This document shows positions 50,115-58,913 of a DNA stretch of 64,000 bases, piece by piece. Position 1 is the stretch's first letter. The number at the start of each line of letters is the position of its first letter. The notes under the pieces were generated by a model, which saw only the letters and a list, made by a program, of their open reading frames with translations, ran no database searches and was not told the DNA's origin. Location: positions 434,001 to 498,000 of the forward strand of contig NZ_SLZF01000001.1 in NCBI RefSeq assembly GCF_004341515.1. Reading direction: 5' to 3'. Source of the DNA: Allobosea sp. BK604. Lineage in GTDB: Bacteria > Pseudomonadota > Alphaproteobacteria > Rhizobiales > Beijerinckiaceae. The translations under genes were made by a program, and so were the position numbers.

Positions 50115-51631
50115 GGCGCGCCGGCAGCCATTTCGGCCACCTCCTCCTCATGGACTCCGGTGGCGAGGAACATGATCGGATCCTCGGCGATGTCGTCTCC
50201 GGTGACCTCGCCGGCGATGCGGCCGGCCCTCATCACGATGACGCGGTGGCAGAGCCCGATCAGCTCCGGCATCTCAGACGAGATCACGACGATGGAGCGG
50301 CCCTGCGCGGCGAGCTCGGCAATGAAGCGATAGATCTGCTCCTTGGTGCCGATATCGATGCCGCGCGTCGGCTCGTCGATGATCACGATGCGCGGCTCCA
50401 GCAGCATCATCTTGGCGAGCAGCAGCTTCTGCTGGTTGCCGCCCGAGAGCTGGCCGGCGAGCATCTCCTTGCGCCTGGCGCGGATGTCGAAGCCGGCGAT
50501 CGCCTTGTCGAGCTCGGCCCATTCCTGGCTCTCCGCCACGAGACCGCTCCTGGCAAAGCGCGAAAGCGCGGCCAGCGTCAGGTTCACCCGCAGATCCTGC
50601 TGCAGCAGCAGGCCCTTCCCCTTCCGGTCCTCGCTCAGATAGACGATGCCCGCCGCCATGCTCCGGGCCGCGTCGCGGAAAGCGACGGGCCTGCCCTCGA
50701 GCCGCACCTCGCCGCGATGCGGCCTGAGGCCGACGATCGCCTCGAACAGCTCGGTCCGCCCTGCCCCGATCAGCCCGGCGAAGCCGAGGATCTCGCCCTT
50801 CTGCAAGGCGAAGGAGGCGGTCTCGACATAGCCGGGCACGGCGATGTCGCGCGCCTCCAGCACTGGCTCGGCCACAGGCGCCGGCGTGCGCGGCGGATAG
50901 AGATTGGCCATGTCGCGCCCGACCATCAGCCGTGCCATGCCGGCGGGGTCGAGCTCCGCCATGTCGCGCGTCGTGACATGGCGGCCGTCGCGCAGCACGG
51001 TGACGCGATCGGCGATCGCCTTCACCTCCGGCAGCCGGTGCGAGATGTAGAGCACCGCGACGCCCTTGGCCTTCAACTGGTGGATCGCCAGGAAAAGCGC
51101 CTCGGCCTCGACGCCGGACAAGGTCGCTGTCGGCTCGTCGAAGATCACGACACGATGCGGCGCCAGCAATGCCCGGGCGATCTGCACGAGCTGGCGCTGC
51201 GCGATCGAGAGTTCCCGCACCGGCATGCGCGGATCGAGCCGCGCGCCGAGCTCGGCCATCTTGGCCGCGGCGATACGGTTCATCGCGGCATCGTCGACGA
51301 AGAGCCCGCGCCGCATCTCGCGGCCGAGGAACAGGTTCTGGGCGATCGTCAGGTCGGGCGCGAGCAGGATCTCCTGATGCACCAGCACGATGCCGCGCTT
51401 CTCCGCATCGACCGGGCCGGTGAAGACCAGCGGCTGGCCATCCATCGCCAGCGAGCCGGCGCTCGGCTGGAGATGGCCGGAGAGGATCCGCATCAGCGTC
51501 GACTTGCCGGCGCCGTTCTCGCCGATCACGGCATGGACCTCGCCCGCCTGGAGCGCGAGCGGAATGCCGCGCAGCACCTCGACGGGGCCGAACGACTTGC
51601 CGATCTCGCGGGCTTCGAGGACGGAACTCAT
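50111..51631 (-). CDS. sugar ABC transporter double ATP-binding protein (RbsA family)
   Basis: 506 residues with two ABC domains. Domain 1 is complete: Walker A GENGAGKSTLMR, signature LSIAQRQLV and Walker B VVIFDEPTATLS. Domain 2 has the degenerate P-loop GLIGAGRTELFE (no Lys) usual in RbsA-type proteins, with signature LSGGNQQK and IVIIDEPTRGIDIGTK. It therefore probably has one full catalytic site and one structural site. It is coupled to the permease by ATGA, and the Gfo/Idh gene ends only three bases before its start. Confidence 0.94.
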   Translation of the reverse strand: MSSVLEAREIGKSFGPVEVLRGIPLALQAGEVHAVIGENGAGKSTLMRILSGHLQPSAGSLAMDGQPLVFTGPVDAEKRGIVLVHQEILLAPDLTIAQNLFLGREMRRGLFVDDAAMNRIAAAKMAELGARLDPRMPVRELSIAQRQLVQIARALLAPHRVVIFDEPTATLSGVEAEALFLAIHQLKAKGVAVLYISHRLPEVKAIADRVTVLRDGRHVTTRDMAELDPAGMARLMVGRDMANLYPPRTPAPVAEPVLEARDIAVPGYVETASFALQKGEILGFAGLIGAGRTELFEAIVGLRPHRGEVRLEGRPVAFRDAARSMAAGIVYLSEDRKGKGLLLQQDLRVNLTLAALSRFARSGLVAESQEWAELDKAIAGFDIRARRKEMLAGQLSGGNQQKLLLAKMMLLEPRIVIIDEPTRGIDIGTKEQIYRFIAELAAQGRSIVVISSEMPELIGLCHRVIVMRAGRIAGEVTGDDIAEDPIMFLATGVHEEEVAEMAAGAP

Positions 51632-51634
51632 GGC

Positions 51635-52813
51635 TCAGCCTGCGCTCTTGAGCTTCACCCAGGCAGCGCCCTTGCCTGAGGATCTCACCGCCGCCTCGAT
51701 GAAGGCGACGCCGGCGACGCCGTCATCGACGCCCGGGAACATCACCGCCTTGTCGGGCTTCTTGCCGGTCCGCGCCGCCTGGATCGCCGCCGCCGCCTCG
51801 CTGTAGAGCGTCGCGAAAGCCTCGAGATAACCTTCCGGATGGCCGGACGGGATACGCGTTACCCGCGATGCGGCGCCGTCAGCATAGCCCATGCCGCGCG
51901 AGAGCGTCTGCACCGGCTTGCCCAGCGGCGAGAAAACGAGCTGGTTCGGATGCTCCTGGCGCCATTCCAGGCCCCCCTTGGTCCCGTAGACGCGCAGCTT
52001 CAGCGCGTTCTCGTTGCCGGGCGCGACCTGGCTCGCCCAGAGCATGCCGCGCGCGCCATTGCCGTAGCGCAGCAGGATCTGGACATTGTCGTCGAGCCGC
52101 CGCCCCGGCACGAAGGTCGTCAGTTCGGCACAGAGCTCCTTGACCTCCAGCCCTGTGATAAAACCGGCGAGATGATGCGCGTGCGTGCCGATATCGCCGA
52201 CGCAGCCGCCCGCGCCCGAACGCGCCGGGTCGACCCGCCAGTCGGCTTGCTTCTGCCCGCTATCCTCGAGCTTCTCGGTCAGCCAGTCCTGCGCGTATTC
52301 GACCTGGACGACACGGACCTCGCCGATCTCCCCGGCGGCGACCATGGCGCGCGCCTGGCGCACCATCGGGTAGCCCGAATAGTTATGCGTCACCATGAAG
52401 ACGCGGCCGCTTTCCTCGGCGAGCGCCTTCAGCTTGAGCGCATCCTTCAGCGTGGTGGTCAGCGGCTTGTCGCAGATCACATGGATGCCGGCCTTCAGGA
52501 AGGCGCTCGCGGCGGCGGCATGGACATGGTTCGGCGTGACGATTGCGACTGCCTCGACCCCGTCCTCCCGCGCGGCCTCGCGCTTGGCCATGCTGGCGAA
52601 GTCGTCATAGATCCGGTCCGCCGCCAGCCCCAGCGCCTCGCCGGAGCGTCGCGCCTTGTCCGGCGTCGAGGACAGCGCGCCCGCGACCAACTCGTAGCGA
52701 TCGTCGAGCCGCGATGCGATGCGATGCACCGCGCCGATGAAGGCGCCCTCGCCGCCCCCGACCATGCCGAGGCGGATTCGTCCCGTCGGCGCCTTGCGCC
52801 CCTTCCTTGCCAT
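51635..52813 (-). CDS. Gfo/Idh/MocA-family NAD(P)-dependent oxidoreductase
   Basis: 392 residues. The Rossmann region is RIRLGMVGGGEGAFIGAVHRIASRLDDRYELVAGA, then TPNHVHAAAASAFLKAGIHVICDKPLTTT with the catalytic Lys of the xKP motif. The C-terminal half has GGCVGDIGTHAHHLAGFITG with the usual GxxxDxxxH pattern. By context it oxidises or epimerises the imported sugar or polyol together with the TIM-barrel isomerase. It sits between isomerase and ATPase genes in the LacI operon. Confidence 0.92.
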   Translation of the reverse strand: MARKGRKAPTGRIRLGMVGGGEGAFIGAVHRIASRLDDRYELVAGALSSTPDKARRSGEALGLAADRIYDDFASMAKREAAREDGVEAVAIVTPNHVHAAAASAFLKAGIHVICDKPLTTTLKDALKLKALAEESGRVFMVTHNYSGYPMVRQARAMVAAGEIGEVRVVQVEYAQDWLTEKLEDSGQKQADWRVDPARSGAGGCVGDIGTHAHHLAGFITGLEVKELCAELTTFVPGRRLDDNVQILLRYGNGARGMLWASQVAPGNENALKLRVYGTKGGLEWRQEHPNQLVFSPLGKPVQTLSRGMGYADGAASRVTRIPSGHPEGYLEAFATLYSEAAAAIQAARTGKKPDKAVMFPGVDDGVAGVAFIEAAVRSSGKGAAWVKLKSAG

Positions 52814-52861
52814 CGCGGCCTCCCGCCGTATCGTCGTTCTTATGGTCGCGCTGTCCCGGCC

Positions 52862-53917
52862 TCAGAGGCCGAGCATCGCGTTGATCTGCTTGGTGTCCGT
52901 CTCGCCGCCGGCGAAATCGTCGAAGGCCTTCTCGGTGACGCGGATCAGGTGGCTGCGGATGAATTCCGCGCCTTCGCGCGCGCCGTCCTCGGGATGCTTC
53001 AGGGCGCATTCCCATTCGAGCACGGCCCAGGAATCGTAGCCGTACTGCGCCATTTTCGAGAAGACCGAGCCGAAATCGACCTGCCCGTCGCCGAGCGAAC
53101 GGAAGCGCCCGGCCCGCGAGATCCAGGGCTGGTAGCCGGAATAGACGCCCTGCCGCCCATCCGGATTGAACTCGGCATCCTTGACGTGGAACGCCTTGAT
53201 CCGCTCGTGGTAGATGTCGATGAAAGCGAGATAATCGAGCTGCTGCAGCACGAAATGGCTGGGATCGTAATTGATCGCCGCCCGCTTGTGGCCTCCGACC
53301 GCATCGACGAACATCTCGAAGGTCGCGCCGTCGAAGATGTCCTCGCCGGGATGGATCTCGTAACAGACATCGACGCCGACCTCGTCGAATGCGTCGAGGA
53401 TGGGCGTCCAACGCTTGCCGAGCTCGGCGAAGGCCGCCTCGATCAGCCCTGCCGGCCGCTGCGGCCAGGGGTAGACATAAGGCCAGGCCAGCGCGCCGGA
53501 GAAGGTGACATGGGCATCGAGCCCGAGATGGCGCGAGGCCTTGGCCGCATGCTTCATCTGCTCGACCGCCCAGGCCTGCCGCTCCTTCGGCTTGCCATGG
53601 ACCGCTGCCGGCGCGAAGGCGTCGAAGGCGGAATCATAGGCCGGATTGACCGCGACGAGCTGGCCCTGCAGATGCGTCGAAAGCTCGGTGATCGCGAGGC
53701 CATGGCTCCTGGCGACACCGGCGATCTCGTCGCAATATCCCTTGGACGACGCCGCCTTGGCGAGGTCGAACAGACGCCCGTCCCAGCTCGGCACTTGCAC
53801 GCCCTTGTAGCCATGGCCGGCCGCCCAGCGGCAGATCGCATCCCATGAGTTGAACGGCGCGGCATCGCCCGCGAACTGGGCCAGGAAAATGGCCGGGCCC
53901 TTCACATTCGTCGGCAT
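52862..53917 (-). CDS. sugar phosphate isomerase/epimerase (AP endonuclease 2 TIM-barrel family)
   Basis: A 351-residue metal-dependent TIM barrel. Metal-site residues are recognisable in DVCYEIHPGEDI (Glu), AAINYDPSHFVLQ (Asp/His), IKAFHVKDAEF (His) and SWAVLEWECAL (Glu). Typical relatives are IolE/IolI, tagatose epimerases and 3-dehydroshikimate-dehydratase-like isomerases. It is followed by the Gfo/Idh gene and preceded by LacI, so it acts early in breakdown of the imported substrate. Confidence 0.91.
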   Translation of the reverse strand: MPTNVKGPAIFLAQFAGDAAPFNSWDAICRWAAGHGYKGVQVPSWDGRLFDLAKAASSKGYCDEIAGVARSHGLAITELSTHLQGQLVAVNPAYDSAFDAFAPAAVHGKPKERQAWAVEQMKHAAKASRHLGLDAHVTFSGALAWPYVYPWPQRPAGLIEAAFAELGKRWTPILDAFDEVGVDVCYEIHPGEDIFDGATFEMFVDAVGGHKRAAINYDPSHFVLQQLDYLAFIDIYHERIKAFHVKDAEFNPDGRQGVYSGYQPWISRAGRFRSLGDGQVDFGSVFSKMAQYGYDSWAVLEWECALKHPEDGAREGAEFIRSHLIRVTEKAFDDFAGGETDTKQINAMLGL

Positions 53918-53986
53918 TCGAAATCCTCCCAGCGTTTCCTCAAATCTGTTGTCGTTTGGTCCGGCGGTCGCTCGTTGGCGCCGCCG

Positions 53987-55024
53987 CTACGGGAGATTGT
54001 CCCGCAGGAATATGTCGATGCGGATGCGTTCCTGGGCCGCGAACACCGGCTCGCCGGTACAATGCGCCACCAGCAGCCGCGCCGCCGAGCGGGCCTGATG
54101 GCCAGGGTCCTGATTGATGATCGCGTCCATCGCCCCTAGCAGCAGCAGCCGCCGGGTGTGAACGGTGAGGTCATGGCCGATCAGGATGACCTCCCGCGTC
54201 CGGCCGACCTCTTCGAGCGCATCGGCGATGCCCTGATTGCCCGCGCCGATATTGTAGATGCCGACGAGATCGGGGTGCTCGGCGAGGATCGCCTGCGCGG
54301 CGAGGCGCGTGCGCTCGCGGTCGTCACGGCCGACCCGCGTCGGCAGGATGCGCAGCTGCGGATATTCGTCGCCGACGATCTGGCCGAAGCCGAACTGGCG
54401 CTCGACATGGTCGCGCAGGCTGAGCGAGCCGGCGATGACGCCGACCGGGCCTGAGCGCGCCCCGGCGAAGCGGCCCATCAGCGTTCCGGCCGTGCGCCCG
54501 GCGGCGGTGTGGTCGATGCCAACATACCATTGCCGCCGGCTCGTCGGCACATCGGAGACGAGAGTCGCCACGGCGATGCCGCGGGCCACGAGATCGTCGA
54601 TCGCCGCCCTGACGCGCGGATGGTCGAGCGCCACGACGGAGACGCCGTGATAGTGGCTCTCGATGGTCTCGAGCGCCGTCGCCAAGGCGTCCGGATCGAA
54701 TACGTCGATGCGCCGGATGTCGATGAAGGCGCGCTGCCCGGCGATGAGGTTCGCCGCCTCCAGCACCGCCTCGCCGAGATTGGTCATGAAGGTGTTGGAG
54801 CCGGTCGGCAGGATGAAGCAGAAGCGATAGCTGCCGCCATGGGCAAGGCGCGAGGCGATCGGGTCCGGCCGGTAGCCGAGCTTCTCGATCACGGCTCTGA
54901 CCCGGGTCACCGTCGGCTCGCGCACGCCCGGCCGGCCATTCAGCACGCGATCGACGGTCGCGAGCGAGACACCAGCCTCCCTTGCGACATCGACCAGAGT
55001 CATGCGCAGCCCATCGACACCCAT
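53987..55024 (-). CDS. LacI-family transcriptional regulator
   Basis: 345 residues from ATG 55024, or 338 from ATG 55003. The HTH reads MTLVDVAREAGVSLATVDRVLNGRPGVREPTVTRV by family pattern, with the hinge GYRPDPIASRLAHG. A periplasmic-binding-protein-like effector domain follows (FCFILPTGSNTFMTNLGEAVLEAA ... RDNLP). D replaces the usual S in the VDRVLN helix, seen in a subgroup. It is the first gene of the sugar-ABC operon, 69 bp before the isomerase gene. A CTCAGA-A-TCTGAG palindrome at 55061-55073 in its own promoter region is a weak operator candidate. Confidence 0.92.
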   Translation of the reverse strand: MGVDGLRMTLVDVAREAGVSLATVDRVLNGRPGVREPTVTRVRAVIEKLGYRPDPIASRLAHGGSYRFCFILPTGSNTFMTNLGEAVLEAANLIAGQRAFIDIRRIDVFDPDALATALETIESHYHGVSVVALDHPRVRAAIDDLVARGIAVATLVSDVPTSRRQWYVGIDHTAAGRTAGTLMGRFAGARSGPVGVIAGSLSLRDHVERQFGFGQIVGDEYPQLRILPTRVGRDDRERTRLAAQAILAEHPDLVGIYNIGAGNQGIADALEEVGRTREVILIGHDLTVHTRRLLLLGAMDAIINQDPGHQARSAARLLVAHCTGEPVFAAQERIRIDIFLRDNLP

Positions 55025-55175
55025 GTCGCGATGATGGCACCGAATTCATGAGGTGCGCAACTCAGAATCTGAGGGATCACCACATCGGCGCCTCAGCCTT
55101 CCGTCGCATGCCGCCTCAAAAATCGCCTCTCGGGCAGAGCCTGCCCGGCTAGCGCGGCAAAGAGTGGTGTACTAG

Positions 55176-55187
55176 TATGCATGCAAC
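55176..55187. promoter_or_regulatory. imperfect TTGCATGCAA-type site before the orphan binding protein
   Basis: TATGCATGCAAC matches CTTGCATGCAAG, the palindrome flanking the GntR gene at 58914, in 9 of 12 positions and keeps the TGCATGCA core. It lies 51-62 bp before the ATG at 55238. The adjacent TACTAGTAT also resembles the palindrome at 33751. Confidence 0.45.
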
Positions 55188-55237
55188 GCCCCAACGCGCT
55201 GACGCAAAGTAAGAGGGGCTAACGTTAGGGAGAGATC

Positions 55238-56428
55238 ATGGTCGATATTACCCGCCGCGGCGTGATTGCTGGCGCGTCCAGCCTCGCCGCGCTGCAAGCA
55301 GCCGGCGCTTTCGCCCAGGGCGTGCAGCTTCCCTCCAGCCCGGTCGCGCTCAACATCATCGACGTCGCCGGCAATCTCCAGCTCACCCAGGTCTCGCTCG
55401 AGCGCTTCGCCAAGGAGAATCCGAAGCTGGTCTCGCGCCTGAACTTCTCGCGCGCGCCCTCGCCCGAGCTGCCGGCCAAGATCAAGGCGCAGCAGCAGGC
55501 CAACCGTGTCGATATCGACCTCGTGCTGACCGGCCCGGGCGCCATGTCCGACGGCATCCAGCAGGGCCTGTGGATCGACGTCTGGAAGTCGCATGCCGAC
55601 AAGCTGCCCAAGGCGGAAGCGGTCTACCATGAGCAGGCGCTGATGATGCAGCGCAATTTCGGCCAGAACGAAGGCGTCGCCGTCGCCTATTCGCCGTCCG
55701 GCCCTCTCTTCGAATATGCCCCCGAGCGCCTGAAGAAGGTGCCGAAGAACGCGCAGGAATTCCTCGATTACGTCAAGCAGAACCCGAAGCGCTTCACCTA
55801 TGCACGCCCCGTGAATTCCGGCCCCGGCTGGACCTTCCTGCAGGGCATGCCCTACATCCTCGGCGATACCGACCCGAGCGACCCGATGAAGGGCTGGGAC
55901 AAGACCTGGGCCTATCTCAAGGAACTCGGCAGCGGCGTCGACTACTATCCGGCCGGTACCGCCGCGACCATGAAGGAACTCGGCGAAGGCACTCGCGACG
56001 TCATCGTCTCGACGCTGGGCTGGGACATCAACCCGCGCGTGCTCGGCATCGTGCCGAAGGAGGCGCAGACCTTCGTCATCGACAACACGCACTGGATTCC
56101 CGACACCCAGTTCATGTGCATTCCCAAGGGCGTGCCGAACGACAAGGTCGCCGTCCTGCTCGCGCTGATGTCCTTCATGCTGACGCCCGAGGCGCAGGCC
56201 GCGACCTATGACAAGGGCTATTTCTACCCCGGCCCGGCCGTGAAGAACGTGCCGCTCTCCATGGCCTCGCAAGAAAGCCGCGACGTGCTCAAGGAATACG
56301 GCCGTCCGCATTATGACGAGCTGATCACCAAGCTGCCGACCAAGCCACCGCTGACGCCCGAGCGTCTCGTCGCCGCCTTCCGCCGCTGGGACCAGGAAAT
56401 CGGCGTCGGCCACAACGCGCCGCAATGA
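55238..56428 (+). CDS. orphan ABC transporter substrate-binding protein (PotD/AfuA-like, SBP_bac family)
   Basis: 396 residues, secreted: ITRRGVIAGASSLAALQAAGAFA-QG, with a twin-Arg pair. The mature protein has the class-D-type pattern ALNIIDVAGNLQLTQVSLERFAKENPKLV, IDLVLTGPGAMSDGIQQGLWIDV, and NKYFYPGPAV-like GYFYPGPAVKNVP. A good RBS (AGGGAGAG) precedes the ATG. No permease or ATPase gene follows. It is transcribed with Gfo/Idh genes, while the PotABC-like operon at 34084-36875 lacks a binding protein and is of the matching transporter type, so the two may form one split system. A UUCG-loop hairpin follows the stop. Confidence 0.9.
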   Translation: MVDITRRGVIAGASSLAALQAAGAFAQGVQLPSSPVALNIIDVAGNLQLTQVSLERFAKENPKLVSRLNFSRAPSPELPAKIKAQQQANRVDIDLVLTGPGAMSDGIQQGLWIDVWKSHADKLPKAEAVYHEQALMMQRNFGQNEGVAVAYSPSGPLFEYAPERLKKVPKNAQEFLDYVKQNPKRFTYARPVNSGPGWTFLQGMPYILGDTDPSDPMKGWDKTWAYLKELGSGVDYYPAGTAATMKELGEGTRDVIVSTLGWDINPRVLGIVPKEAQTFVIDNTHWIPDTQFMCIPKGVPNDKVAVLLALMSFMLTPEAQAATYDKGYFYPGPAVKNVPLSMASQESRDVLKEYGRPHYDELITKLPTKPPLTPERLVAAFRRWDQEIGVGHNAPQ

Positions 56429-56436
56429 GCCTTGCC

Positions 56437-56460
56437 CGGCCGGGCCTTCGGGCCCGGCCG
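56437..56460 (+). terminator. hairpin with UUCG tetraloop after the orphan binding-protein gene
   Basis: CGGCCGGGCC-TTCG-GGCCCGGCCG is a perfect 10-bp stem capped by an exceptionally stable UUCG loop. No T run follows. It probably stabilises the binding-protein mRNA or attenuates transcription into the Gfo/Idh gene. Confidence 0.65.
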
Positions 56461-56490
56461 CCACTTGCCTGTGAGTGAAGGAGTTGGCGC

Positions 56491-56535
56491 ATGAGCGCGT
56501 CCGAAGGTCTTTTCCATTTCGCGGTCACGCTCTGA
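56491..56535 (+). CDS. 14-residue leader peptide candidate
   Basis: ATG 56491 has AGGAG seven bases upstream and encodes MSASEGLFHFAVTL, then TGA (56533-56535). The Gfo/Idh start follows one base later (TGACATG). The good RBS and tight coupling suggest it is translated and delivers ribosomes to the next gene. It could instead be the relic of a longer gene. Too short for family assignment. Confidence 0.35.
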   Translation: MSASEGLFHFAVTL

Positions 56536-56536
56536 C

Positions 56537-57547
56537 ATGCGCTTCGCTGCAGTAGGACTCGACCACCGCCATATCTTCCATATGGTCGGCGATCTCATCG
56601 CCGCCGGCGCGACCTGCGTCGGCTTCGATCCTGTGACCAGCGACGAGCGCGTGGTCACCGGCTTCAGGGAGCGCTTTCCCGAGCTGAAGCCGGTCGATGC
56701 CGACAAGCTGCTCGACGACCCCTCGATCGACCTCATCGCCTGTGCCTCGATTCCGTCCGAGCGCGCCGCCGTCGCCATCCGCGCCATGAAAGCCGGCAAG
56801 GACGTCATGGTCGACAAGCCCGGCGTCACGAGCTTCGAGCAGCTCGCCGCGATCGAGGCCACGGTGAAGGAGACCGGGCGCATCTTCTCGGTCTGCTTCT
56901 CCGAGCGCTTCATCGTCCCGGCCACGATCGTCGCCGGCAAGCTGATCGCCGACGGCGCCATTGGCCGCGTCGTGCAGACGCTCGGCGTCGGCCCGCATCG
57001 TTTCAACCGGGCGATCCGCCCGCCCTGGTTCTTCGACAGCCAGTATTATGGCGGCATCCTGACCGACATCGCCTCGCACCAGATCGACCAATTCCTGCAT
57101 TTCACCGGGTCGAACGATGCGGAGATCGTCACCTCCAGCGTCGGCCATTTCGGCGATCCGGATTTCCCGGATTTCGAGGATTTCGGCGAGGTCCTGCTGC
57201 GTAGCGACCGGGCCAACGGCTATATCCGCGTCGACTGGTTCACCGCCGACGGCCTGCCGACCTGGGGCGACGGCCGCCTGACCATCCTGGGCACCAAGGG
57301 CACGATCGAACTGCGAAAATATGTCGACATCGCCGGCCGCCCCGGCACCGACCATGTCTTCCTGGTCGACGGTTCCGGCACCCGGCATATCGACGCGTCG
57401 AAGGAGCCGCTCACCTATTTCCGCAATCTCGTGGCCGATATCGCTGACCGCACCGAGACGGCCATGGCGCAGCAGCACGTCTTCACCGTCTGCCGTCTCG
57501 CGCTGGAAGCGCAGGCCAATGCGGTCCGCGTGCCCAAGGCCGGCTGA
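56537..57547 (+). CDS. Gfo/Idh/MocA-family oxidoreductase
   Basis: 336 residues. MRFAAVGLDHRHIFHMVGDLIAAGATCVGF is an atypical Rossmann start (GxxxxH in place of GxGxxG), as in a subgroup of MocA proteins. Later KAGKDVMVDKPGVTSFEQL supplies the catalytic Lys-Pro, and YGGILTDIASHQIDQFLHFTG the GxxxDxxxH motif. It has no clear RBS of its own and is apparently coupled to the short frame ending one base before. It is followed by repeat D copy 2 and a second Gfo/Idh gene, so the pair may act in sequence on the same substrate. Confidence 0.9.
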   Translation: MRFAAVGLDHRHIFHMVGDLIAAGATCVGFDPVTSDERVVTGFRERFPELKPVDADKLLDDPSIDLIACASIPSERAAVAIRAMKAGKDVMVDKPGVTSFEQLAAIEATVKETGRIFSVCFSERFIVPATIVAGKLIADGAIGRVVQTLGVGPHRFNRAIRPPWFFDSQYYGGILTDIASHQIDQFLHFTGSNDAEIVTSSVGHFGDPDFPDFEDFGEVLLRSDRANGYIRVDWFTADGLPTWGDGRLTILGTKGTIELRKYVDIAGRPGTDHVFLVDGSGTRHIDASKEPLTYFRNLVADIADRTETAMAQQHVFTVCRLALEAQANAVRVPKAG

Positions 57548-57565
57548 GCGACGAAGCAAGACATC

Positions 57566-57672
57566 CTAGAGCATTTCCGCGCTTCTCCGAATCTCGGAAA
57601 TTCTCTATCCCTTTGTTTTGACACATTTTCTTCACGCGAACCGGTATCCACTTCGCTCGAAAATGCTCTAGA
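57566..57672 (-). repeat. intergenic repeat D, copy 2 (inverted relative to 32940-33043)
   Basis: Bounded by CTAGAGCATTTCCGCG and CGAAAATGCTCTAGA. Its reverse complement matches copy 1 almost base for base (GCGAAGTGGATACCGGTTCG against GCGAAGTGGATGCCGGTTCG). It ends directly at the GAGGAAAC ribosome-binding site of the next gene. Confidence 0.8.
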
Positions 57673-57684
57673 GGAAACCTTGAC

Positions 57685-58689
57685 GTGACACGCAAGCTCG
57701 GAGTCATCATCGTCGGTCTCGGCCCGGCCTCGCTGCCGCATTCCAAGAGCCTGATCGATCTCAAGGACCGCGTCGACGTTCGCTGGGCGGTAAGCCGCTC
57801 GCAGGAACGCACCGCGGCCTATGCCAAGCAGTTCCCCTTCCCGACCACGACCGACATTGCCGCCGCGCTGGCCGATCCCGCGGTCGATGCCGCGATCGTG
57901 CTGACGCCGCCGAGCAGCCATCTCGAAGCCTCGACCCAATGTCTCGAGGCGGGCAAGCATGTCCTGGTCGAGAAGCCGCTGGAGCTGACCGTGGCGCGCG
58001 GCGAGCAGCTCGTCGCCAATGCCCGCAAGTCCGGCAAGGTCTTCGCCGTCACCTTGCAGCACCGCTTCCGCCCGGCGAGCCTGCGCCTCAAGGCGGCACT
58101 CGATGACGGCGAGCTCGGCACGCTGGAGGCGGCCTCGATCACCGTGCCCTGGTGGCGCCCGCAAACCTATTACGACGAGCCCGGTCGCGGCACGATGGCA
58201 CGCGACGGCGGTGGCGTGCTGCTGACGCAAGCCATCCATTCGCTCGACCTGTTCCGCTCGCTTGTCGGCGTCCGCAAGGTCGTGGCTGCCCAGGTCCGCA
58301 CCACCGGCCTGCACAAGATGGAGACCGAGGACTACGTCTCGGCTCTGCTCGAAATCGGCAATGGCGCTCCGGCGACGCTGATGACGACGACCGCCGCCTA
58401 TCCCGGCCATCCCGAACGCATCGAGATCATCGGCAGCAAGGGCCATGCCGCGTTGGTCGGCGGACGGCTCCAGCTCGACTTGCTCGACGGCAGGAACGAG
58501 GTCGTCGAGGCGGAAGGCAGCACCGGCAGCGGCGCCAACATCATGGACTTCCCGCACGATGCCCACCGCGCCGTGATCGCGGACTTCCTCGACGCGATCG
58601 AGACGGGTCGCGAGCCGATCGTGACCGGCGAGGAAGCACTGACCTCGCAGCGCCTGGTCGACGACATCCTCAGGGCCGGGCGCGGCTGA
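57685..58689 (+). CDS. Gfo/Idh/MocA-family oxidoreductase
   Basis: 334 residues from GTG 57685, with GAGGAAAC upstream. Rossmann start MTRKLGVIIVGLGPASLPHSKSL, then TPPSSHLEASTQCLEAGKHVLVEKPLELTVARGEQL with the EKP motif, and GGVLLTQAIHSLDLFRSLVG with the catalytic His region. It is a canonical family member, unlike its upstream neighbour. Context suggests oxidation of a sugar, polyol or inositol taken up by the adjacent systems. Repeat A copy 3 follows the stop. Confidence 0.92.
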   Translation: MTRKLGVIIVGLGPASLPHSKSLIDLKDRVDVRWAVSRSQERTAAYAKQFPFPTTTDIAAALADPAVDAAIVLTPPSSHLEASTQCLEAGKHVLVEKPLELTVARGEQLVANARKSGKVFAVTLQHRFRPASLRLKAALDDGELGTLEAASITVPWWRPQTYYDEPGRGTMARDGGGVLLTQAIHSLDLFRSLVGVRKVVAAQVRTTGLHKMETEDYVSALLEIGNGAPATLMTTTAAYPGHPERIEIIGSKGHAALVGGRLQLDLLDGRNEVVEAEGSTGSGANIMDFPHDAHRAVIADFLDAIETGREPIVTGEEALTSQRLVDDILRAGRG

Positions 58690-58711
58690 GGACCGGGCTT
58701 CAGGCCTCAAT

Positions 58712-58814
58712 CGTCATGGTCGGGCTCGTCCCGACCATCCACGTCTTTGCCACCTTGAGGCCGGGCCCCAGCGTCGCAAGGCGCGGATGCTCGGCACAAG
58801 ACCGAGCATGACGG
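58712..58814. repeat. dispersed intergenic repeat A, copy 3 (variant)
   Basis: Starts CGTCATGGTCGGGCTCGTCC and ends ATGCTCGG-cacaaga-CCGAGCATGACG, a short hairpin. The first 30 bases match copy 1 well; the middle is divergent. It separates the second Gfo/Idh gene from the GntR promoter. Confidence 0.55.
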
Positions 58815-58859
58815 AATGGTCCATCGCCCGCCCACGCGGCACCGCGACAACACCGCCAT

Positions 58860-58871
58860 CTTGCATGCAAG
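58860..58871. promoter_or_regulatory. candidate autoregulatory operator of the GntR gene at 58914
   Basis: CTTGCATGCAAG, a perfect 12-bp palindrome 43-54 bp before the GntR start. An identical copy lies at 59666-59677 before the TRAP operon. Two exact copies flanking a regulator gene make a cognate operator likely. Confidence 0.65.
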
Positions 58872-58913
58872 AGTTTTGGCGCTCAAATAGGCGATCTACC
58901 CGTCGGGATCGCC

